A stretch of DNA of 64,000 nt. Origin: Flavobacterium tructae (GTDB lineage: Bacteria > Bacteroidota > Bacteroidia > Flavobacteriales > Flavobacteriaceae). The notes below the pieces were generated by a model that made no database searches, was not told where the DNA came from, and saw only the letters and a list, made by a program, of their open reading frames with translations. The position numbers and the translations under genes were made by a program. The stretch spans positions 79,051 to 143,050 of the forward strand of contig NZ_MUHH01000020.1 in assembly GCF_002217475.1 (NCBI RefSeq), given 5' to 3'. This document shows, in pieces, positions 54,152 to 59,934 of the stretch (positions are counted from its first letter, which is position 1; every line of letters begins with the position of its first letter).

Positions 54152-54484
54152 ATGCATATTGAGCTTTCAAAAGATAAACGATATTACAGCATTGGCGAAG
54201 TAGCCAAAGCTTTTAATGTCAATGCATCATTGATTCGGTTTTGGGACAGCGAATTTGACATTTTGAAACCAAAAAAGAATGCCAAAGGCAACAGAATGTT
54301 TACGCCCGAAGATATCACCAACTTACAATTGATCTATCATTTGGTTAAAGAAAGAGGTTTTACGCTTGAAGGGGCCAAAACACATTTGAAAGAAGGACAA
54401 AAGAAAACATTAGATAAATTCGAAATAATACGTAAATTAGAGACCATCAAAACACAATTAATCGATATTAAGAACGAATTATAA
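54152..54484 (+). CDS. MerR-family transcriptional regulator
   Basis: A 110-residue short MerR protein. The winged helix-turn-helix at about 10-75 reads YYSIGEVAKAFNVNASLIRFWDSEFDILKPKKNAKGNRMFTPEDITNLQLI. No metal-binding cysteines or effector domain follow, only a helix for dimerisation (about 85-110). Proteins of this kind in Bacteroidota are common and of unknown target. It lies between the M23 peptidase (48 bases) and LemA (40 bases), so it probably belongs to the same transcript. Confidence 0.9.
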   Translation: MHIELSKDKRYYSIGEVAKAFNVNASLIRFWDSEFDILKPKKNAKGNRMFTPEDITNLQLIYHLVKERGFTLEGAKTHLKEGQKKTLDKFEIIRKLETIKTQLIDIKNEL

Positions 54485-54524
54485 CCTATTAATTAAATCA
54501 GAAACAAACTTAAATTAAATACAC

Positions 54525-55112
54525 ATGAAAAGATTTTTGCCTTGGATTATTGGAGCAGTTGTACTTATTGGAATTTACAGCTGGGTTAAAGGGATTAACA
54601 ATACTGCGGTAACATTAAACCAAACTGTAGAGCAATCCTGGGGAGATGTTCAAACAGCTTACCAAAGACGTAATGACCTTATTGGAAATTTAGTAAACAC
54701 CGTAAAAGGCGCTGCCGATTTCGAAAAATCAACTTTAACAGCTGTTATCGAAGCTCGTGCAAAAGCAACAAGCGTAACCGTAGATCCTACGAATATTACA
54801 CCGGAACAACTTGCTGAATTCAACAAAGCTCAAAGCGGCGTATCTTCTTCTTTATCAAGATTATTGGTTTCTGTTGAGCAATATCCAACATTAAAAGCAA
54901 ACGAAAACTTCTTGAAATTACAAGACGAACTGGCTAGTACTGAAAATCAGATTTTAACGGCAAGAACACGTTTCAACGAAGCGGTAAAACCATACAACAA
55001 CCACATCAAAACATTCCCAAATAGTTTATTTGCAGGTATGTTTGGATTTAAAGAAAAAGCATACTTTAATGCTGTTGAAGGTGCAGACAAACCGGTTGAA
55101 GTAAAATTCTAA
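54525..55112 (+). CDS. lemA: LemA-family membrane protein
   Basis: A 195-residue protein: an N-terminal membrane helix (LPWIIGAVVLIGIYSWVKGINN, about 4-25), then the family's WGDVQTAYQRRNDLIGNLVNTVKGAADFEKSTLTAVIEARAKAT, in which YQRRNDLIGNLV is diagnostic, and YNNHIKTFPNSLFAGMFGFKEKAYF near the C terminus. LemA proteins are mainly helical and face the periplasm. They are often next to TPM-domain proteins, as here. Function is unproven; a role in envelope stability or protein quality control has been suggested. Confidence 0.93.
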   Translation: MKRFLPWIIGAVVLIGIYSWVKGINNTAVTLNQTVEQSWGDVQTAYQRRNDLIGNLVNTVKGAADFEKSTLTAVIEARAKATSVTVDPTNITPEQLAEFNKAQSGVSSSLSRLLVSVEQYPTLKANENFLKLQDELASTENQILTARTRFNEAVKPYNNHIKTFPNSLFAGMFGFKEKAYFNAVEGADKPVEVKF

Positions 55113-55124
55113 AAACATTTTTTA

Positions 55125-55159
55125 GATCATAATCTAAAATCAACAATCTAAACTCTAAA
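55125..55159. repeat. Heptamer array between lemA and the TPM gene
   Basis: Five 7-bp steps: GATCATA, ATCTAAA, ATCAACA, ATCTAAA, CTCTAAA. The array ends 9 bases before the ATG of the TPM gene, at the ribosome-binding position. Confidence 0.55.
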
Positions 55160-55168
55160 ATTATTTCA

Positions 55169-55606
55169 ATGTCAAAAGTAGAAGATTTTTTATCCAAAGA
55201 AGAAGAACAAGATATTGTTGAAGCTATTCGTGTGGCCGAAAATAATACTTCTGGCGAAATTAGAGTACATATAGAACAAACAACTTCTAAAGCTCCTTTT
55301 GACAGGGCTTTGGAAGTTTTTCATGAATTAAAAATGCACGAAACCCAGCTTCAAAATGGGGTTTTGTTTTACTTTGCCGTTGCTGATAAAAATTTTGCAA
55401 TTTGTGGAGACAAAGGTATAAATGATGTGGTTACTCCTGATTTTTGGGACTGTACCAAAGATGCCATGATTCTACAATTTAAATCAGGAAACTTCAAACA
55501 AGGTATTGTTGATGGCATTTTGAATGCCGGCGAACAATTGAAAAAGTACTTTCCGTGGTCTGAAGGTGACAGCAATGAATTATCAAACGAAATATCAAAA
55601 GGATAA
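55169..55606 (+). CDS. TPM-domain protein, soluble form
   Basis: A 145-residue protein without a signal peptide. The TPM-type phosphatase/chaperone domain reads FLSKEEEQDIVEAIRVAENNTSGEIRVHIE and LHEL-like FHELKMHETQLQNGVLFYFAVADKNFAICGDKGINDVV. The C terminus holds FWDCTKDAMILQFKSGNFKQGIVDGILNAGEQLKKYFP. It has no membrane segment, in contrast to the next gene. The stop codon is 3 bases from the next ATG, so the two TPM proteins are made together and perhaps act together in the envelope with LemA. Confidence 0.9.
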   Translation: MSKVEDFLSKEEEQDIVEAIRVAENNTSGEIRVHIEQTTSKAPFDRALEVFHELKMHETQLQNGVLFYFAVADKNFAICGDKGINDVVTPDFWDCTKDAMILQFKSGNFKQGIVDGILNAGEQLKKYFPWSEGDSNELSNEISKG

Positions 55607-55609
55607 ATA

Positions 55610-56437
55610 ATGAAAATTTCAAAATACAAAATCTCAAATTCCAACAGAATTTTTCAGTTTACTCTTTTGTTTATCGCGCTTGTTACCTGCAACAGTATTT
55701 TTGCACAATTTACAATACCTGAAAAACCAAGTTTACAAACTTCGGTTTACGATTATGCCAACATCTTAAATGCATCTGAAAAATCTCAGCTGGAACAAAA
55801 ACTAATTCGTTATTCTGACTCCACTACTACTCAAATTGTAGTGATTACGATCGAAAGTTTAAAAGGCGAAGATGTAAGTCAGTTAGCAACCAAATGGGGA
55901 CAAACCTGGGGAATTGGAGGAACTGCAAAAGACGATAATGGTGTTATTATCCTGCTGGCAAAAAAGGAGAAAAAAATTGCCATAAATCCCGGTTATGGTC
56001 TCGAAGACCGATTGACTGCCGGAATTGGCGGAACAATCATCCGAAATATAATTATTCCGGAATTCAAAGCCGGAAGTTTTTACAACGGACTTGACAAAGG
56101 AACAGATGCTATCATTGATGTTTTTAAAGGAAAATTCAAAGGCGAGCGCAAACAAACCAAAGGAAAAGATTTTCCAATCCTGCCTTTTATTATAATTGTC
56201 GTAATTGTATTAATTTTACTGTCCCGAAACAAAAGAGGCGGCGGAGGTAATTCAGGCAATAATAGCGGAGGCGGCGGCCCCAGCCTGCTCGATGTCATCA
56301 TTCTAAGCAATCTTGGAAGAAGCGGCGGAGGCGGATTTGGAGGCTTCGGCGGAGGATCATCCGGAGGTGGAGGTGGCTTTGGCGGAGGTTTTGGCGGAGG
56401 AGGCTTCTCTGGAGGAGGTTCTAGCGGAGGCTGGTAA
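55610..56437 (+). CDS. TPM-domain membrane protein with glycine-rich tail
   Basis: A 275-residue protein. Signal peptide to about residue 32 (SIFAQ). TPM domain at about 40-170, with VYDYANILNASEKSQLEQKLIRYSDSTTTQIVVITIESLKGEDVSQLATKWGQTWGIG and INPGYGLEDRLTAG. A membrane helix (PILPFIIIVVIVLILLS, about 188-204) follows. The last 65 residues are mostly Gly and Ser with some Phe, ending SGGGSSGGW. This is the usual two-part organisation of TPM-domain envelope proteins. It ends a five-gene run and is followed by three short repeat structures. Confidence 0.92.
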   Translation: MKISKYKISNSNRIFQFTLLFIALVTCNSIFAQFTIPEKPSLQTSVYDYANILNASEKSQLEQKLIRYSDSTTTQIVVITIESLKGEDVSQLATKWGQTWGIGGTAKDDNGVIILLAKKEKKIAINPGYGLEDRLTAGIGGTIIRNIIIPEFKAGSFYNGLDKGTDAIIDVFKGKFKGERKQTKGKDFPILPFIIIVVIVLILLSRNKRGGGGNSGNNSGGGGPSLLDVIILSNLGRSGGGGFGGFGGGSSGGGGGFGGGFGGGGFSGGGSSGGW

Positions 56438-56440
56438 ACA

Positions 56441-56480
56441 GTTTCAGGTTTCAGGTTTCAGGTTTCAGGTTTCAGGTTTC
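56441..56480. repeat. GTTTCAG heptamer array
   Basis: Five perfect copies of GTTTCAG (56441-56475), then a partial GTTTC. It starts 3 bases after the stop codon of the TPM gene. No spacers are present, so it is not a CRISPR array. Confidence 0.92.
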
Positions 56481-56483
56481 CCC

Positions 56484-56518
56484 TTAAATTTAAATTTTAA
56501 AATAAAATTTAAATTTAA
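56484..56518. other. Perfect 16-bp A/T hairpin
   Basis: TTAAATTTAAATTTTA and TAAAATTTAAATTTAA pair perfectly around AAA. Its only bases are A and T, so it is a weak RNA hairpin, but as a DNA cruciform or protein site it is notable. It lies between the TPM operon and the Rrf2 gene. Confidence 0.8.
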
Positions 56519-56531
56519 CTACTCAAAACCC

Positions 56532-56566
56532 ACAACTTACAACTCACAATTTATAATTCATAATTA
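56532..56566. repeat. Five-unit heptamer array upstream of the Rrf2 gene
   Basis: Five 7-bp steps: ACAACTT, ACAACTC, ACAATTT, ATAATTC, ATAATTA (35 bp). The array ends 7 bases before the Rrf2 start codon. Confidence 0.6.
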
Positions 56567-56573
56567 AAAAAAG

Positions 56574-56987
56574 ATGTTATCACATAAAGCAAAATACGCC
56601 CTTAAGGCCTTACTTTATTTAGCAGAACAAGAAGAAAATCACATTTCAAGAACTATTGAAATCGCTGATGGAGCCAATATTCCTAAAAAGTTCCTGGAGC
56701 AGATTTTATTAGACCTGAAACGAGGACGTTTGGTAAGCAGTAAGCAGGGAAAATTTGGCGGATATTATCTGATACGCTCCAAAAATGACATCACTCTGGC
56801 AGAAATTCACCGTTTATTTGACGGTGCAATTGCCTTATTGCCTTGTGCATCATTAAACTTTTACGAACCATGTTCTGATTGTAAAACCGAGGAAGAATGC
56901 AGCTTAAGACATGGTTTAATGATCATTCGTGATGAGACTCTTAAGGCCATGCAAGGCATCACAATCGCCTCTCTCATCAAGAAATAA
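56574..56987 (+). CDS. Rrf2-family transcriptional regulator
   Basis: A 137-residue protein. N-terminal winged helix: LSHKAKYALKALLYLA, then EIADGANIPKKFLEQILLDLKRGRLVSSKQGKFGGYYLIR (Q-G-x-x-G-G-Y, with the Rrf2 turn). In the C-terminal part Cys91, Cys100, Cys103 and Cys109 form a C-x8-C-x2-C-x5-C cluster. Rrf2 proteins include IscR, NsrR and the sulfur regulator CymR; the cysteines suggest a cluster or redox switch. It lies before a short ORF and a TonB receptor on the same strand, which are the likely targets. Confidence 0.92.
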   Translation: MLSHKAKYALKALLYLAEQEENHISRTIEIADGANIPKKFLEQILLDLKRGRLVSSKQGKFGGYYLIRSKNDITLAEIHRLFDGAIALLPCASLNFYEPCSDCKTEEECSLRHGLMIIRDETLKAMQGITIASLIKK

Positions 56988-57030
56988 AAAAATATTTTCT
57001 AATTCCTAGTAAATCGATAGAATTTATATA

Positions 57031-57038
57031 TATATTTG
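57031..57038 (+). promoter_or_regulatory. Candidate promoter -7 element before the short ORF
   Basis: TATATTTG matches TAnnTTTG and lies 40 bases upstream of the ATG at 57078. Just upstream, 57001-57025 holds a rough palindrome (AATTC...GAATT) where an Rrf2 protein could bind. That site is a guess. Confidence 0.5.
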
Positions 57039-57077
57039 CAAAAAATAATTAACAAATCATTTACTAAAGTTTTAACT

Positions 57078-57191
57078 ATGAGAGTACATTCACAACCAAT
57101 CGATGTATCGAAAAATCTTTTGCAAAGAAATTATATTATTCCATTCACAACTGTGAAAAACTATTCTTCTACAATGTGTATGTGTTGGTAA
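57078..57191 (+). CDS. Short ORF, possible Cys/Met-sensing leader peptide
   Basis: A 37-codon ORF beginning MRVHSQPIDVSKN and ending NYSSTMCMCW. It has no signal peptide and is too short for a known enzyme. It starts 40 bases after a TAnnTTTG element and stops 47 bases before the TonB receptor ATG. The last codons before the stop are Met-Cys-Met-Cys-Trp, which suits ribosome stalling in response to sulfur amino acid supply. A 5-bp hairpin TTCAC/GTGAA lies within it (57144-57157). Coding status is plausible but unproven. Confidence 0.6.
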   Translation: MRVHSQPIDVSKNLLQRNYIIPFTTVKNYSSTMCMCW

Positions 57192-57238
57192 AAAAAATTT
57201 ATTTTAAATTCTACTAATCACATATACTTAATGTAAAA

Positions 57239-59785
57239 ATGAAAAATTCGACAAAAAATATACTTACAATCTTATCTTTTTTAACCTTCTCTATAGCATT
57301 TGCACAAAACATTGAAGGTGTTGTTAAAACAAGTGAAAACATCCCTTTAGAAGCGGCAAACATTGTTATAAAAGGGACAACCTCAAATACTACTTCCGAT
57401 CAAAACGGAAAATTCAGCATCGACAGCAGAGGAAAACTTCCGCTAACCTTATTAGTTCAATATGTAGGCTATAAAACTACTGAGATCGAACTTACCGATT
57501 TACCTATAGCCCCCCTACAAATAACTATTAAAGAAGAAAACGAACTTATTGAAGTAGTGGTTTCTTCGCGACGAAGAATCGAAAAAGTTCAGGACGTGCC
57601 AATCGCCGTATCGGTAATTACCGGTAAACAAGCAGAACAAACCGGAGCTTTTAATGTGAACCGAATTAAAGAACTCGTTCCTTCTGTACAATTATACTCT
57701 TCAAATCCAAGAAATACAGGAATCAACATTCGTAGCCTTGGTTCTCCTTTCGGACTTACTAACGACGGAATCGATCCGGGTGTTGGTTTTTATGTAGATG
57801 GGGTCTATTATGCTCGTCCGGCAGCCACTACTCTTGATTTTATTGACGTAGAACAAATTGAAGTATTACGCGGACCACAAGGATCATTGTTTGGTAAAAA
57901 TACTACCTCCGGTGCCTTTAATATTACCACTCGCAAACCAAGTTTCACTACTGGTGCTGATTTTGAAGTGAGTTACGGAAATTATGCTTTTCTTCAGGCG
58001 AAAGCATCCGTTACAGGAGCATTGGGTAAAAAAGTAGCTGGTCGTATCTCCTTTTCAGGTACACAACGTGATGGTTTGATCGATAATGTGGCTACGGGAA
58101 GACCTACGAACACTTTAAACAATCAGGGAATTAGAGGGCAATTGCTTTTTACTCCGTCAGAAAATACGAATATTATTCTGGCAGCCGATATCACAACGCA
58201 ACGTCCGGATGGATACGCGCAGGTTGTGGCTGGTGTCGCACCTACGCAAAGAGCTGCTTACAGACAATTTAATGCTATCATTAAAGATTTAAACTATCAG
58301 CTACCAAGCCAAAATGCTTTTGATCGAAAAATCGATCACGACACACCATGGCGTTCAGGACAGGACATGGGAGGTATTTCTCTTAACATTGATACTAAAA
58401 TTGGAACAGGAACACTTACTTCCACTACTGCATGGCGTTTTTGGAACTGGGATCCATCAAATGACAGAGACTTTACAGGATTACAAGTTTTGGCTAAGTC
58501 CCAAAACCCAACCAGACAGACTCAATTTACACAAGAAGTACGTTACGCAGGTCAGCTAACTTCTAAACTTAGCGGTGTTGTTGGTGCCTTCTTTATTGAT
58601 CAAACTTCGCAAACAGACGGAACAGAAGAATCCGGTAATGCACAATGGAGATTCTCTCAAAGCAGTACCAGTCCGTTATGGAAAACTCCGGGACTTTTTG
58701 AAGGATACGGAATTAAAACAGATGCCAGAATCAGAGCTTCCAGTGCTGCTGTTTTTGGTCAGGTTGACTGGGCAATTACCGAGCGTTTACATGTATTACC
58801 GGGTATAAGATATAACTTCGACAAAAAAGATGCTCAATACAGCCGTACTACTTACGGTGGTCTTCAAACTACTGATCCGGCATTACTGGCGCTTAAAAAA
58901 TCGGTTTACTCAGATCAGTCTTTTGCTTCGAATACTGACAATACCGATTTCTCAGGAAACATAACTGTATCTTATAAAGCATCTGACAAAATCAATGCTT
59001 ATGCTACTTACGCTAAAAGCTACAAACCGGTGGGTGTAAATGTTGCAGGACTTCCAACAGATTCTAAAGGACTGCCATTATTGGATCTTGCGGTAATCAA
59101 ACCTGAAAAAGTAAATCATTATGAAGTTGGAGTAAAAACTTCTCCTTTCAAAAATTCCATCTTTAATCTGACTTTCTTTAATACGGAAATTAAAGATTTT
59201 CAAACCAATGTTCAGGCTGCCGAACTTGGTGTAAACCGTGGTTATCTTGCCAATGCTGATAAAGTACGTGTAAGAGGTGCTGAACTTGATGCCAGTTTTG
59301 TTTTTAGCCAGCACCTGACTGTGAATGCAGCCGCGACTTATACAGATGCAAAATATGTTAAATTTACCAATGCACCACTTCCATTAGAAGAAACAGGAGC
59401 TCCAGTAGCTTTTAAAGATGTTTCAGGAACAGAATTACCAGGTGCTTCAAAATGGGCAGGATCTTTAGGAGGTGAGCTTTCTGACCATGCAAAATTCTTC
59501 GGAAATAAAGGAAAAATCTTCTTAGCTGTTGATTCTTATGCGCGTTCTGAATTTTCATCAAGTCCTTCTGCTTCAAAATACTTAGTGGTTCCGGGATATG
59601 CTATTTTTAACGCTCGTTTAGGATTCCGCGCATCAGAAGGATTATCTGTTCATTTCTGGGGTCGTAACTTATTAAACAAAGATTACTATGAGCAATTACT
59701 GCCTGCCGGTGGAAATGCAGGACAATATGCCGCTGTACTTGGTGATCAAAGAACTTATGGTATTACTTTAAAATATTCATTATAA
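57239..59785 (+). CDS. TonB-dependent receptor, possibly for a sulfur compound
   Basis: An 848-residue outer membrane receptor. Signal peptide to about 21 (SIAFAQ). CarboxypepD_reg-like domain at about 22-105 (EGVVKTSENIPLEAANIVIKG). Plug at about 110-235, with VVSSRRRIEKVQDVPIAVSVITG, VEVLRGPQG-type EQIEVLRGPQGSLFGKNTTSGAFNI, and the last strand of the barrel TYGITLKYSL. The plug is of the ferric-siderophore/proteobacterial style rather than SusC style, and no SusD gene follows. Behind an Rrf2 regulator and a Cys-ending short ORF, the cargo may be a sulfur compound such as a sulfate ester; that is inference only. Confidence 0.9.
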   Translation: MKNSTKNILTILSFLTFSIAFAQNIEGVVKTSENIPLEAANIVIKGTTSNTTSDQNGKFSIDSRGKLPLTLLVQYVGYKTTEIELTDLPIAPLQITIKEENELIEVVVSSRRRIEKVQDVPIAVSVITGKQAEQTGAFNVNRIKELVPSVQLYSSNPRNTGINIRSLGSPFGLTNDGIDPGVGFYVDGVYYARPAATTLDFIDVEQIEVLRGPQGSLFGKNTTSGAFNITTRKPSFTTGADFEVSYGNYAFLQAKASVTGALGKKVAGRISFSGTQRDGLIDNVATGRPTNTLNNQGIRGQLLFTPSENTNIILAADITTQRPDGYAQVVAGVAPTQRAAYRQFNAIIKDLNYQLPSQNAFDRKIDHDTPWRSGQDMGGISLNIDTKIGTGTLTSTTAWRFWNWDPSNDRDFTGLQVLAKSQNPTRQTQFTQEVRYAGQLTSKLSGVVGAFFIDQTSQTDGTEESGNAQWRFSQSSTSPLWKTPGLFEGYGIKTDARIRASSAAVFGQVDWAITERLHVLPGIRYNFDKKDAQYSRTTYGGLQTTDPALLALKKSVYSDQSFASNTDNTDFSGNITVSYKASDKINAYATYAKSYKPVGVNVAGLPTDSKGLPLLDLAVIKPEKVNHYEVGVKTSPFKNSIFNLTFFNTEIKDFQTNVQAAELGVNRGYLANADKVRVRGAELDASFVFSQHLTVNAAATYTDAKYVKFTNAPLPLEETGAPVAFKDVSGTELPGASKWAGSLGGELSDHAKFFGNKGKIFLAVDSYARSEFSSSPSASKYLVVPGYAIFNARLGFRASEGLSVHFWGRNLLNKDYYEQLLPAGGNAGQYAAVLGDQRTYGITLKYSL

Positions 59786-59810
59786 GCATTTAGTTAATTT
59801 TAAATACGAT

Positions 59811-59848
59811 AAAACGAGATAGGTTTTCCAAACTTATCTCGTTTTTTT
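59811..59848. terminator. Bidirectional terminator between two receptor genes
   Basis: AAAACGAGATA pairs with TATCTCGTTTT over 11 bp, with a 13-base loop, followed by T residues. It lies 26 bases after the receptor gene and 87 bases before the convergent one. Confidence 0.85.
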
Positions 59849-59934
59849 ATTTCTAAAATTTCAAAATCTAAATTACAAAAATCTAATGTCCTAGCTGTCT
59901 CTCAAATAAAAACCATTATTGTCTTGTTCTAAAA

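Noticed and set aside
56441..56480. GTTTCAG repeats considered as CRISPR or phase-variation tract
   Set aside because: No spacers, and it lies after a stop codon, so unit changes cannot shift a reading frame.
56313..56567. Plus-strand ORF rich in Glu and Ala overlapping the second TPM gene
   Set aside because: It is the shifted frame of the glycine-rich tail (GGA codons read as GAG/GCG), then runs through the GTTTCAG repeats.
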